Both the position numbers and the translations under genes were made by a program. 64,000 nt of DNA, taken from Roseiarcus sp963741405. GTDB taxonomy: Bacteria; Pseudomonadota; Alphaproteobacteria; Rhizobiales; Beijerinckiaceae. A model generated the notes under the pieces. It saw only the letters and a list, made by a program, of their open reading frames with translations, had not been told where the DNA came from and did no database searches. Positions 18,175 to 28,511 of this stretch are shown here, piece by piece. The DNA lies in the NCBI GenBank assembly GCA_963741405.1, contig CAVUHX010000037.1:62001-126000 (forward strand). The letters run 5' to 3'. Position 1 is the first letter of the stretch; each line of letters starts with the position of its first letter.

Positions 18175-21100
18175 TTACGGCGCCGCGGTCGGGCTTGCGA
18201 CGGCGGACGGCGAAGGCGTCTGGCTCAGCGCAGGCGCGGACTTTCCGTCCCATCCGCCGATCGGCGCCGCCACTTCATTGGCGGCGGGATCGGGCTTGGA
18301 AACCTTGAACTTCGCCAGATCGTCCGCGGCGGCGGCAAGCGCGTCCGGGGTCAGTTTGGCGGCTATCTCGTCGCGCTTCTTCGCCGCGTCCACATCGCCT
18401 TGGGCGGCAGCAAGCGAGAACCACAGCCAGGATCGCCGGAAGTCCTGATCGACGCCGAGGCCGCGAGCATAAAGAATTGCCAGATTGAACTCGCTGTCCC
18501 GAACGCCGAATTCCGCGGCCTTCCGGAACCACTTCGCGGCTTCGACGTAATCCGGCGCTTCGCCAACCGGTTCAGCAAATAGGACCGCGAGATTATGCGC
18601 CGCCCTGGCGTTGCCGGCTTCCGCGGCTTTCGTGTACCAACGCTTGGCGGCTGCAGCGTCGCGCTGAACCCCGACGCCCTTGCTGTAGAGCGTTCCCAGT
18701 CTGAACTGGGCCGGCGCAAAGCCTGAGGCGGCAGCGCGCTCGAACCACATAGCGGCGGCTTGCTGGTCCTGGGGCATTCCGCGCCCTTCAAAAAGCCGCT
18801 GTGCGAGTTCGTACTGCGCTGCCGACGAGCCCGCGCCGATGGCATCGCGCAGCGACGTCGGTAGTGCGGCCGAAATAGCTGCCGAAAGCTCCTCGCCGGC
18901 AGTCCCGGTCGGGGTATTGGCTTTAGCGCTCTCGGAAAGTCGAGTGATCGATGCGGTCGGCGTCGTATCCACTGGCCGCGCTCCACGAGGAGACGCGGGG
19001 ACAAAGTCTCCGGCCTTGCTGGACGAAGCGCGGATCTCGGCCGTCTTAACAGGCCCAGCGTTCAGTTCGGACTTCTCAACGATAGGCGCATGGAGCGCGA
19101 TAAGACGCATGGCCGCCATGGCGACAATCGCAAATGCCGCTGCAAGGAGAACGGAGCGCCGGTGATGTGCGTAGAGAGCTTTCGCGCGTTGTATCCCGCG
19201 ACCGCCCGCCGGCACTGCGGCCGGGATACTATAGCCGCCCCCTTCCGACAGCGCGGAGTGCGCGGCCCGTCGCGCGGCCGCGATGTGCGCCGAAACCGAA
19301 GGGTTCGTTTTCGACAGGGTATCAGGCACCGCCTCCCGAGCCTCGCGGAGGTCGTTCGGTTTGCCGGCTCCTGGCTCGAGCAGCACCTCATCGTCGGAAG
19401 ATGGTGACGATGAGGATTGTTCCTTGTTCACCGGTATTGACGGCCAGCGCTGTCGCAACTCGCCGGAAGTGGACGAATCCATTGACGTTAGCCCGTCAAT
19501 TCCTCGCACGGCGTGCGACGGCGACGCGGCGGGGCTCGCCCAAACTCCGGTGGACGGCGTCTCATCTTCGTCCTTGCTAGCCAATTCGCCAAAAAAGCTC
19601 GCCAGTTGACCTGAGAGCGTTCGCATCAGCGTCTGCATTCCTTCCAGACCGGAGAGCACTTCAAGGCGGTCGCGAATGTCACCGATTTGGTCGAATAGTC
19701 TTTGCGTATTTGGGCGAAAGGAAGAGTCCTTTTCTAGGTGTTCGGCGACCCTTTCCGCAATTCCGGCGATGAAGTCACGACTGAAGGGCTTTTCAGCGCC
19801 GAAATCGAGTTTCGCATCCAGCGATTGTAGCAGGCGCTCGATGGACTGAAGATTGGTCAGGGGTTCTGGTTGCGGGAGACGGTCGAGTTTGTCGACAATC
19901 CCCGCCAACATTCTCTCGACTGCGGTGAGGCCAGCGTCCGCCGCTCCTTGGCCAGCTGAGGGAAGCTTGTCGCTGATTTCGCGCATGAGCGCCGCGAGCG
20001 GCTCGGAATTCGTGTTTCCGACCTTCGCGGAGAGCTCTTTCAGCGACGCTTCCAGCGCGCCTATGTCGATTTGCGGGTGAAAACTGGTTTCTAGCGTCTG
20101 ATGAATTTGATCAATTCGACGGGCCAGATCTTGTATCGCGGACAAATCGCCTGCCTTCTGGGCAGGCTGAAAGACTTCTTCGTCCAGCCGCGCCGCTATT
20201 TGCTCAAGGCGGCGTTCGATAAGAGTAAAGGTCGAAGGAATTGACGCTCGCTCAATCTCGCTGCGCAAGTCAGCAAGCGAGGCTGCCACCTGCGCAGATT
20301 CCAGTTGAGGAGTTGGGCTAGCGCCGAGTTGCTCAACACGGTCTGCCAATTCACCGATTTGGTGTTCCAGGCGCTCAAGGGGAACGCTGCGGGTAGCCGC
20401 TGCAGCAAGTAGATTGCGAACCTCTTCGGTTTGCTGTTGAATCCGGTTGAGGGTGTCCGGATTGATGGCGGCTTCGACCAAAATCTCCATTCTGTCTGCT
20501 AAGGCCGATATTTCGCGTTCGAGACCCGCGACCACCGTGCGCGGATCATACGACTTCAAGCTCGTGCGCAATTCTGCCGCCATCGCGTCCAACGGGGCCA
20601 GCAATGATTCGCGCTCGCCGGCCTGCCGGAGCACGGCGACCCGGTCCGTCAAGTCGCGAACGGCGCCGTCGAGCGCCACGACCGCGTTGCGCGGCGCCAG
20701 TTCTGCAAGACTGCAATTCATGGCAGCGATGCCTTCCCGCATGGCCGTAAGGTCAAGCGCGCAGAGACGCTGATTCCGCTCTTGGAAAGAATGCTCCAAA
20801 TTTTCGGGAAATCCTTGAGCGCCACAATGCTGATCCTCAGCGGGCGCGGAGGGCGCCGTCCAGTCGCCTCCTTTACGCGCCACGCCCTCCTGGTCGGCAG
20901 TCCGGTCAACCGCAGCTCTTGTGGCGTCAGCTTGACCTTGTCCAGGGGCAGCCGGTGAGCGTAAAGCATCGCAATTCAAGCGCGCAGCATAGCCAACCGC
21001 TGCCGTAGTTTTCGCAGCTGACAAGACTCTCTGCGCATCCCGGGCATCCAAGGATTGTCGACGAAGCGCGATCTGCGACACTGCAGCCGTTGGGTCCACA

Positions 21101-21673
21101 TGCTGCTTTTCCAGATTGGGGTCCAACGAACCCCTCCAAGCCTGCGCCGTTTTGCACGCGGCCTCAATAAGCTGCGCAATCTCCTCCAGCCGCTCGCTCC
21201 AATGGCTATCCAACGCCGCTCGCTTATGGGAGGAGCTGACGTCTGTATCGCTAGGCTCCGTAATATGTGGAGTAGTTGTGTTCTGTCGTTCGACAGCGGC
21301 GGCTGGCTGTCGAGGAAATAGAGACGGCTTTCCTCGATCGATCCAATCTCGCGTTCCCTCGAGCGCTTTCGTCATTGTTTCGAACGCGCGCGACATTCGC
21401 TCCTCGCCGCGCGTCAGCCTTCTTTGGATTCGGATTGCAGCCGACTCGAGAGAATTTCCGGATTTCATCATGCAGGGCCTGATCAAAACTCCTGGAAGGG
21501 TTACGTCGAGTTTCTTCGTCGGCCTCGTCGGATATTTCCTTTGCGGCCTGTCCGGCGATTGCATCGTCTAGCCATTCCTCAAGGCTAATGTTTGCGCGAC
21601 GAGCCGCCTCTTCGGCCAGCCGGCGAGCTTGGGGACGGACGCTCGCGAGGTTCCACGCCATGCTCTTTTTCAT
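18175..21673 (-). pseudogene. PodJ-like polar organelle protein with Sel1 repeats, N-terminal frameshift
   Basis: The main frame encodes over 1100 residues: long coiled-coil segments with many Leu/Glu/Arg heptads (about 120-650), a Pro/Ser-rich stretch, one transmembrane helix (RSVLLAAAFAIVAMAAMRLI) and four Sel1 repeats near the C-terminus (AAQYELAQRLFEGRGM and similar). This is the PodJ-like layout used in alphaproteobacterial polar organisation, with Sel1 repeats in the periplasm. The expected family start, MAWNLASVRPQARRLAEEAA, lies in a different frame beginning at 21673. The frames meet near 21445-21475, requiring a one-base correction. If the shift is real, translation would restart internally or fail. 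Neighbours give no further clue. Confidence 0.7.
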
Positions 21674-21925
21674 GCCTTCACCGTCTTTGGCGTCCCCAAT
21701 TCACCGCACTAGGCGCGGCGGCGCGGTGCGAACCTTCAATCGGCATGGTGAAGAAACGGTTAAGTTCGTCGGGCGGGCCTATCCTGGTACGGTTTGGTTG
21801 TATATATGGATGTCGACAACTTCTGATTGCAATTCCATTCCGATAGGGCATATTGGGCTCGATTCGCGCAAGCTCGTGCGAATCTGAAAGACGCGAGCGC
21901 TACCGCGCCGACGGAAGGAGATATC

Positions 21926-22375
21926 ATGAACCGGATGTCCCTCGATCACGCAACAAACTCAGTTCCGGCCGAGGCGGACGACGACCCCAAAGCCATGCCA
22001 ATGCCGGATCCCGAACTAACGATCAGCCAGATGTCTCGGCTTTACGGAGTGAGCCTGCGCACGCTGCGCTTCTACGAGGATCGCGGGCTGATCAAGCCGC
22101 GCCGCGACGGCAACGCGCGCTACTACCGTGGCGTCGATCGGGTCCGAATGGAGATGATCCTCAGGGGCAAGAAGCTAGGATTTACACTCACCGAGATCAA
22201 TGACCTGATCGGCGGGAAGGGCACCAACGAGACGCCCGACCTTGAAGAGCAGTTGCAACCGCAGCAGATCGTCAACCAGATCGGTCATCTGGAGCGGCAA
22301 CGCAGCGATATCGACAGCGCCATCGAGCGACTTCGCGCCACGCACCGCCGTCTGCTGCAGAGCGCTGCAGCCTGA
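21926..22375 (+). CDS. MerR-family transcriptional regulator
   Basis: A 149-aa regulator. The winged helix-turn-helix is clear: LTISQMSRLYGVSLRTLRFY followed by EDRGLIKPRRDGNARYY, the MerR recognition and wing. A dimerisation coiled coil follows (LEEQLQPQQIVNQIGHLERQ). There is no cysteine cluster, so it is not a metal sensor of the classical kind; the effector is unknown. ATG 21926 sits 6 bp after AAGGAG, which decides the start against the upstream in-frame codons. It converges on cmk with an 11-bp gap. Confidence 0.88.
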   Translation: MNRMSLDHATNSVPAEADDDPKAMPMPDPELTISQMSRLYGVSLRTLRFYEDRGLIKPRRDGNARYYRGVDRVRMEMILRGKKLGFTLTEINDLIGGKGTNETPDLEEQLQPQQIVNQIGHLERQRSDIDSAIERLRATHRRLLQSAAA

Positions 22376-22386
22376 GCCTGCGGCCC

Positions 22387-23016
22387 TTAGGTGCCGATCC
22401 GCGCCGCTTCGACGAATTGCAAGGCTTCGGCGACCGCGGCCTCGATCCCGAGATAGGTGGTGTCGATGCGGACGGCGTCGATCGCCGGACGCAGGGGAGC
22501 GGTCGCCCGCGCGGAGTCGCGGGCGTCTCGCTTCTGTATGTCGGCGAGAATTGCGGCGTAATCGGCCTTCTCGCCACGGTGCGAAAGTTCGAGCGCCCGT
22601 CGTTGGGCGCGCGCCGCGGCGCTGGCGGTGACGAAGAACTTCACCGTCGCCCGCGGGCAAACCACCGTGCCGATGTCGCGGCCGTCCAGAACCGCACCCT
22701 CGGGCCGCGCGGCAAAAGTTCGTTGCGCATCAAGGAGCGCCTCGCGCACCTCGGGCATCGCCGCGACCACCGAGGCCGCTTCCCCCATCTGACGGCTGCG
22801 AAGAAACGCTTCGTCGAAATCCATAAGTCCAAGGCCGCGTGCGGCGGCGACCGCCGCTTCCTCGTCGTAGAGGTCGCGATCCGCGGCTATGAGCGCGGCC
22901 GCGGTCGCGCGATAGAGAAGGCCGGTGTCGAGATGAGGCAGCCCATAGTGCGCGGCCAGCCGTCGCGCGATCGTGCCTTTGCCGGACGCTGCCGGACCGT
23001 CGATGGCGATGATCAT
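22387..23016 (-). CDS. cmk: Cytidylate kinase
   Basis: A 209-aa CMP/dCMP kinase that phosphorylates CMP with ATP in pyrimidine nucleotide synthesis and salvage. The P-loop GPAASGKGT is at residues 7-15, followed by HLDTGLLYRA and VLDGRDIGTVVCP, all diagnostic of bacterial Cmk. The ATG at 23016 (MIIAIDGPAA) is chosen because it gives the standard N-terminus; an earlier in-frame start would add 12 unusual residues. In many alphaproteobacteria cmk lies between aroA and rpsA, which is not the case here. Confidence 0.95.
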   Translation of the reverse strand: MIIAIDGPAASGKGTIARRLAAHYGLPHLDTGLLYRATAAALIAADRDLYDEEAAVAAARGLGLMDFDEAFLRSRQMGEAASVVAAMPEVREALLDAQRTFAARPEGAVLDGRDIGTVVCPRATVKFFVTASAAARAQRRALELSHRGEKADYAAILADIQKRDARDSARATAPLRPAIDAVRIDTTYLGIEAAVAEALQFVEAARIGT

Positions 23017-23288
23017 CCGAGCGCTCGAACCGTTCGGGCGGACTGCCCGCAATGCGCTCTTAGAATCCCGCTTCGCCGCTGTCGAGACGGCTTGGCTTGT
23101 CGCGCCCTGGGCACATTGAGAGGAAGGACCCGGGAAGCCTCCCCTGGGCCGTCACGCCGGTTCAGCGCCAGTTTAGCGGCATGCCCCAGTCTTTTCAGTG
23201 GCTTACGACCCCGGTTAGCGGCGGCGCTTAAATAACTAAGTCTGTTAGTATAATATCGCCGGCGCGCCCAGGAGACGGGCGGCGCTCG

Positions 23289-23634
23289 TCACCCGCCAAA
23301 GGCGTGCGCCACCGCCACGCCGATGATGACGCCGGCAAGCGCCGCCGCGATCCCGATCGACACGGTCTCGGTCACCGTTCTCAATGCCCCGCGCCCCCGA
23401 TGAACGCCCGTCCGACGCCGAGGCCGATCGGGAGGATCTGGTCACCGCGCCTCAGGCGACCCGGCCTTGGGTCACCGGCATGAGAGCGAACGGGACGATC
23501 GGAATCGCCGCGGCGAGGAAGTCGGCGCCGAGCATCCAGAACGACTGGGCGAGAGGGCCCTGCCCGTCGCGGTCCGCCGGCGTCTCGAGCGCGCTCGCGA
23601 GACTTTTGATCAGACGCGACGAAAGCGGCGCCAT
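23289..23634 (-). pseudogene. Remnant of a VIT/CCC1-type membrane protein
   Basis: Read on the minus strand, three frames give successive blocks resembling a VIT-family membrane region: FLAAAIPIVPFALMPVTQG, then ILPIGLGVGRAFIGGAG, then LRTVTETVSIGIAAALAGVI ending at a TGA at 23289. Two frame changes are needed and the N-terminal half is missing, so this is decayed. VIT proteins move Fe2+ or Mn2+ across membranes. A seemingly intact VIT C-terminus lies at the window end (from 63810). Assignment rests on hydrophobic pattern and short motifs only. Confidence 0.4.
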
Positions 23635-23781
23635 TGCAGGACGCGTCTGGAGCGCTGGCAGCGCATATGCGAAAATTGGCTACCGTTCGCCAGGATTACC
23701 GACTATTGCTTTCCTGCGCTTTGCCTCGCAATGTTGCCGGGCAGGGCGAATCAGCGGATCCGCAAGCAATCGAGGACGCCA

Positions 23782-24513
23782 TTGAGACGGGCTGTTCCGT
23801 CGTTCACAGTCGAAGTCCGGCGTCGGCCAAGGCTGGGGACGCTAGGCCCCGACCTGCAACTGTCCGAGACAACCCCCCCGCAACACGCAATCGAACGGGT
23901 GTCGCATCGCGCCGCGGCTCAGGTATTTGAGGCGGGAAAGGCGGACTTGTCCCCTGTCGGCGCCGCGTCGTCTCCAAGGGGCCGCATTCTTCCGAGCCTC
24001 CTCCCCGACGAGCCGTTCGGTCGTCCGCTCCCAGACGCGCCGCTGCTGGAAGCAGAGTCCGACCCGGGGGTGCGGGGGCCACGGCGCCGGGATCAAACAT
24101 CCAAGCCGCCGCGAGCCTCGGGACCCCCGTCCGGCAAAAGCCCGCCGCCGGCGAACAAATTGTCGACCGCTTCCGATCGACCATCGACCTTGCGACCAGA
24201 GGAAGGAATAGGCGTTCCGCCACACGACCCGACGACGGCGCTACGGCGCGCGGCCGGAAGCTCGCGCGTTCTGGCGCCGCGTGCGAAGGCGAAACCGCGA
24301 AACAAGGCGTCGATCTTCCTTGACGAGGCCGGCGGCGCGCCCCCGCTTGACGACCAGGCATCCGCGACAGCGACGGACACTTCGGCAACGCCCTCGAGCG
24401 GCGACCAGCGTGCGCTGCAAGGTCGAAAGCGAACAATCCTGCGTCGCTATGTCTTTGGCGATGAGCTCAAGCCCGGCGAGCGCTGGAAGCGGCGATTGCT
24501 CACGACGCGCTGA
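23782..24513 (+). CDS. Hypothetical Pro/Arg-rich protein
   Basis: A frame of about 243 residues from a TTG at 23782 with GAGG 10 bp upstream. It is Pro/Arg/Ser-rich and probably disordered, starting RRAVPSFTVEVRRRPR and ending with a basic block, RKRTILRRYVFGDELKPGER. I do not recognise it. The basic C-terminus and lack of stops argue for coding, but composition in such GC-rich DNA makes chance frames common, so this is tentative. It sits between two gene relics in a decayed stretch. Confidence 0.35.
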   Translation: MRRAVPSFTVEVRRRPRLGTLGPDLQLSETTPPQHAIERVSHRAAAQVFEAGKADLSPVGAASSPRGRILPSLLPDEPFGRPLPDAPLLEAESDPGVRGPRRRDQTSKPPRASGPPSGKSPPPANKLSTASDRPSTLRPEEGIGVPPHDPTTALRRAAGSSRVLAPRAKAKPRNKASIFLDEAGGAPPLDDQASATATDTSATPSSGDQRALQGRKRTILRRYVFGDELKPGERWKRRLLTTR

Positions 24514-24628
24514 TGCGCCGACACGTCCGCAACCTGTCGGACATCGATCGGACAATCCGTCAAGACATTTCCCCGCGGTGAGCGCCTGGGGGATAGGCGA
24601 CGGCGTCGCCTCCAATCGTCGTGCGGCG

Positions 24629-25007
24629 AACGTCACGAATTTCTCCTCGTTCCTCGGGTCGCCGGCGATGAACTTCGTGCCCGGGCGGCTTTCGTTGCAG
24701 TCCTTCGTCAGCGAAAGCGGGGGTCATTCCGCTGTCCGGGGTTCCCCGCGCGGCGCCTGACGGAAAGGTCATCTGTGGGTTCCGGCCGGAATCCCTGACC
24801 CCCGACCCGGGTTCGCAGCTCAAGATGCTCGTCAATCTGACCGAGCCGACCGGCGCCGAAACGCATGTGTTCGGGCGGCTCGCCGGCGTCGATGTCATCG
24901 CGGTCCTGCGGGAGCGCGTCGCCTATGAGGCCGGCACGGAAATCGGAATATCCATAAGGCCTGAGAGCATCCACCTGTTCGAGTCTTCGACGGGACAAAG
25001 AATTTAG
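24629..25007 (+). pseudogene. 3' remnant of a sugar-type ABC transporter ATP-binding protein
   Basis: Only the C-terminal part of a MalK/UgpC-type ATPase remains. FLGSPAMNFVPGRL marks the end of the nucleotide-binding domain. After a frame change near the G-run at 24718-24723 the regulatory domain continues with CGFRPESLTPDPGSQ, LTEPTGAETHVFG and ISIRPESIHLFESS to a stop at 25007. Walker A, signature and Walker B motifs are absent, so it cannot function. No matching permease or binding-protein genes are nearby. Confidence 0.65.
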
Positions 25008-25205
25008 GCACTTGAAGCCGGCGATCTTCCCGGGCGACGCCGGCGGCCGGCCCCATTCACGGATTCTTAACCATAGGGGGCAAGAGTTGAGGCTGACGCA
25101 AGGACGAGCGGGATCGCGCCGGACGTTGCGTCGCAGGCCGGGGCCTGGCCGGCAAGCGAACCCGCAAGGGTCGGCTTTTCGGCCGCGGGGGGATGGAGGC
25201 AGGAT

Positions 25206-26483
25206 ATGCCGATTGATCTGAAGACCCCCCGATTGAGGGAACTGAAACCCCGCATCGTAGTGTGCGGCGTCGGCGGCGCCGGCGGCAATGCGGTCAACAA
25301 CATGATCGTCTCCGGCCTCTCCGGGGTCGACTTCGTCGTCGCCAACACCGACGCGCAGGCGCTCGCGTCGTCTCGCGCCCAGCGCGTCGTCCAAATGGGC
25401 CTCCAGGTGACCGAAGGCCTGGGCGCCGGCTCCAGGCCGGATGTCGGCAAGGCGGCAGCCGAAGAGGCGCTGGAGGAGATCTGCGATCACCTCGCCGGGG
25501 CGAACATGGTCTTCCTCGCCGCCGGGATGGGCGGGGGCACCGGCACGGGCGCGGCCCCTGTCATCGCCAAAGCCGCCCGCGAGATGGGGATCCTGACCGT
25601 CGGCGTGGTCACCAAGCCGTTCCACTTCGAAAGCGGCCGCCGCATGAAGGCCGCCGAAGCCGGCATTGCGAAATTGCAGCAGGCCGTCGATACGCTGATC
25701 ATCATTCCGAACCAGAACCTGTTCCGGCTTGCCAACGCGAAGACGACCTTCGTCGACGCTTTCGCGATGGCCGATCAGGTTCTTTGCTCTGGCGTCGCCT
25801 GCATCACGGACCTGATCGTCAAGGAAGGCCTCATCAATCTCGACTTCGCCGACGTTTGCTCGATCATGAGCGAAATGGGCACGGCGATGATCGGCGTTGG
25901 CGAAGCGACCGGGGAACGTCGGGCGCTGCGCGCCGCCGAAGCGGCGATCGCCAATCCGCTGCTCGACGAGACCTCGATGGGCGGCGCCCGCGGACTGCTC
26001 GTCTCCATCACCGGCGGCGACGATCTGACGCTTCACGAGGTGGACGAGGCGGCGAGCCGGATTCGCCAGGAGGTCGACGACGAAGCCAACATCATCGTGG
26101 GCGCGACTTTTGACCCCGCCCTCAACGGAGCGGTGCGCGTATCCGTCGTGGCGACGGGAATCGATCCGGCGGCCAGCTTCCGCAGCGACCGCAAGGCGGC
26201 CGAATCTCAAGCCGAGCCGGCGCCAGCCGCCCGCGTCGCGCTCCCGGCGGTCGCGGCTGCGCACTCGGCCGCCGGTGCGGATGCGTCCGGCGCTGCAGGT
26301 CCGCAAGCCCGGCTGCTTCGAGCCCCGGTCATCCCGTTTCCGGAGCCGGCTGAGCGGCGCAGGAAGACGGAAGAGGAGACGGGCGCGGCTTCCGAGGCCC
26401 TTCGCCGTCCCTCCCTCCTGGAAAGGCTCGGCGTCGCCGTGTCGGAACGGCGGCAGGCTCGACAGGCGTCAGGCTGGCGCTGA
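25206..26483 (+). CDS. FtsZ paralogue (second, non-dcw FtsZ)
   Basis: A 425-aa tubulin-like GTPase. The signature GGGTGTGAAP lies at residues 109-118, an N-terminal nucleotide-binding block VVCGVGGAGGNAV at 18-30, and the T7 loop INLDFADVCSIMSEMG retains the catalytic aspartates. The core matches alphaproteobacterial FtsZ closely. The C-terminus is short, Ala/Pro-rich then basic, and lacks the usual terminal acidic-hydrophobic peptide that binds FtsA/ZipA-type partners. It is isolated from ftsA/ftsQ, which fits the extra FtsZ found in some Rhizobiales rather than the main divisome gene. ATG 25206 follows GGAGGCAGG. Its role is not known. Confidence 0.85.
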   Translation: MPIDLKTPRLRELKPRIVVCGVGGAGGNAVNNMIVSGLSGVDFVVANTDAQALASSRAQRVVQMGLQVTEGLGAGSRPDVGKAAAEEALEEICDHLAGANMVFLAAGMGGGTGTGAAPVIAKAAREMGILTVGVVTKPFHFESGRRMKAAEAGIAKLQQAVDTLIIIPNQNLFRLANAKTTFVDAFAMADQVLCSGVACITDLIVKEGLINLDFADVCSIMSEMGTAMIGVGEATGERRALRAAEAAIANPLLDETSMGGARGLLVSITGGDDLTLHEVDEAASRIRQEVDDEANIIVGATFDPALNGAVRVSVVATGIDPAASFRSDRKAAESQAEPAPAARVALPAVAAAHSAAGADASGAAGPQARLLRAPVIPFPEPAERRRKTEEETGAASEALRRPSLLERLGVAVSERRQARQASGWR

Positions 26484-26825
26484 CGCTGATCGGCGAGAGC
26501 GCCGCGCCGCGTCCGGCCAATTTGACGAGCCTGAAGCGCCGGGCGGCGAGCGCAGGCGCCCGCTTACCTTGCGGTAATCTTTTCCTGTCATCGTCGTCAA
26601 CGCTCTGCGCGGAGCAGGACCCCGCGCGGGTCATGTCGCTTCTCGACCCCGAACGGCGCGGCGGGAGACCCAGCCGCGGCGGCGCTTTCGAGGGTTCGGA
26701 GGAGGATCTCGAACCGGAAGCTTTAACGCCGATATGGTCAGTCGTCTTCCTATTCCCGAGGGTCAGCGGCGCTATCCTCAGGCAACGCCGCCTGATGGTG
26801 TTCCCGACGAGACGGAGGCCTAGGC
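26484..26825. other. Intergenic region, no gene recognised
   Basis: 342 bp between the FtsZ paralogue and a small membrane protein. A frame runs through it but has no recognisable motif. Confidence 0.45.
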
Positions 26826-27236
26826 TTGTCTCCTTCCCTGTTCACCCGTCTCGCCGCGGCCGAGGACGAATTGCGGTCCGTGAAAGACACGCTCGCCGAA
26901 GTCCTCGCCGTCCTCGCCGAGATCAAGGCGACCCAGGACGCGATGCGCCAGGATCACGACGAACCGCGTCGGGCGAAGCCGTTCCCGATCGGCCAGCAAT
27001 GGCGATGGCGGCAGTCGGGAGGTGGCGGGTCGATCGTTGGACGCGCCCTGCTTTCGATACAGGCGATACCATCGCGGGTCAGAACATTAATTGAAAATCG
27101 GAATGCCGGCGAGGCAGACGAAATCACTGGAGACGAACTCGTCTTCTGGAAAGAAATCGCAAGAACAGCTATAACAGGATTATTCCTGCTGACCATCTTT
27201 ATGATTGGCCTGTACCACCTTCTGAATCACGGCTAG
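26826..27236 (+). CDS. Small coiled-coil membrane protein, function unknown
   Basis: A 136-aa protein from a TTG with GGAGG 8 bp upstream (26813-26817). The N-terminus is a short coiled coil (AAEDELRSVKDTLAEVLAVL), the middle is Trp/Arg/Gly-rich, and the C-terminus has one membrane helix, ITGLFLLTIFMIGLYHLL. Its 3' third is noticeably less GC-rich than the flanking genes, which could mean recent acquisition. I do not recognise a family. Confidence 0.5.
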   Translation: MSPSLFTRLAAAEDELRSVKDTLAEVLAVLAEIKATQDAMRQDHDEPRRAKPFPIGQQWRWRQSGGGGSIVGRALLSIQAIPSRVRTLIENRNAGEADEITGDELVFWKEIARTAITGLFLLTIFMIGLYHLLNHG

Positions 27237-27502
27237 TAGATTTAACTCCAGATCGTATTTCTCCGTATTCTACTCGGCCTGCGACGTCCCGCGCAACGCC
27301 TTTTCCACCCGCAGAGGAAGGCCTCGCGCCACTGGCCGATCGGCTACGCCGAATGTCTCCGGCGGATCCTGCCTGCGGCGTCCGTCGCGATAGCCGGCTG
27401 CTTGCGGTTCGCCGGGCCGGCGACAAACGCAGGGCGGCCCTGATCGGCGAAATGCAGAGAAATGGTTTGCATCAAATCGTTTCCCTCGATCAAAACAGCC
27501 GC

Positions 27503-28456
27503 ATGAGAATCCTTCCCACCCTTCGACAGCTCAGATTCCTCGTCGCGCTCGCCGATCGTCGCCATTTCGGTCGCGCAGCCGAAGCCTGTCTCGTCAGCCA
27601 GTCGACCTTGAGCGCAGCGATCCAGGAACTCGAGGAAGCCCTCGGGGTCAGGTTGTTCGAGCGGACGCGACGATCGGTCGCGCCGACCGCGATCGGACTG
27701 GAGATCGCCGGACGGGCGAGATCGATCCTGAACGAGGCCGAGGACCTAGTCGACGCGGCCCTCGGGGCGCAGGACCCGCTGTCGGGGCCGCTCAATCTCG
27801 GCGTGATTCCGACGGTCGGCCCGTTCCTCCTGCCGCGCGTCCTCCCGAAACTGCGCTTGGCCGCGCCGCACCTCAAGATCTATCTGCGCGAAGAGCAGAC
27901 GGCGCCGCTGCTCGTGCGACTCGCACAGGGCGAGATCGACGCCGCAATCCTCGCCCTGCCGGTCGCGCTCGGGAATGTCGAGACTGAGGATCTGGCGCTC
28001 GACCGATTCTTCGTCGTCTGCACGCCCGCGCATCGCCTGGCGCGGATGCCGGCAGCCCGCCCGCACGACATGGCGACCGAGGACCTGCTGCTGCTTGCGG
28101 ACGGCCATTGCCTGCGCGACCATGCGCTCGCCGCCTGCGCGCTCGAAGGGGCGCGGCGCAACATCGCCTTCCAGGGCACGAGCCTGCAGACCCTGGTGAT
28201 GATGGCGGAGAATGGCCTTGGCGTCACCCTCGTCCCGGAGATGGCGGTCGCCGCCGGCGTGCTCAGGGGGCTCGACCTGCATGCGACGCCGTTCGAAGGC
28301 GACAACGCCGCCCGTCGCATCGCCCTCGTCTGGCGGAGCAGCACCGGGCGCAAGGAGACGTTCCGCCTAATCGCCGCCGTGCTCCGCCAGGCTCTTGCTC
28401 CTCCCACCGGAATCGTCGGGCCGACGCGGGGCGACCGGGTCGGAGCTTCATTTTGA
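27503..28456 (+). CDS. oxyR: OxyR-type LysR peroxide-response regulator
   Basis: A 317-aa LysR regulator. The N-terminal HTH (LRQLRFLVALADRRHFGRAA) is followed by a sensor domain in which LLLLADGHCLRDHALAAC carries Cys203 and Cys212, nine residues apart as in the disulphide pair C199/C208 of E. coli OxyR. Peroxide oxidises this pair and activates antioxidant genes. ATG 27503 gives the canonical N-terminus. No katG or ahpC is adjacent; the MsrA, AhpD-like and DyP genes in the window are possible regulon members (inference). Confidence 0.92.
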   Translation: MRILPTLRQLRFLVALADRRHFGRAAEACLVSQSTLSAAIQELEEALGVRLFERTRRSVAPTAIGLEIAGRARSILNEAEDLVDAALGAQDPLSGPLNLGVIPTVGPFLLPRVLPKLRLAAPHLKIYLREEQTAPLLVRLAQGEIDAAILALPVALGNVETEDLALDRFFVVCTPAHRLARMPAARPHDMATEDLLLLADGHCLRDHALAACALEGARRNIAFQGTSLQTLVMMAENGLGVTLVPEMAVAAGVLRGLDLHATPFEGDNAARRIALVWRSSTGRKETFRLIAAVLRQALAPPTGIVGPTRGDRVGASF

Positions 28457-28511
28457 CAGCCCGACGAACCGAAATCATTTTTGCCGCCGCGGGGCAGCGC
28501 GGAGGCTTTCG

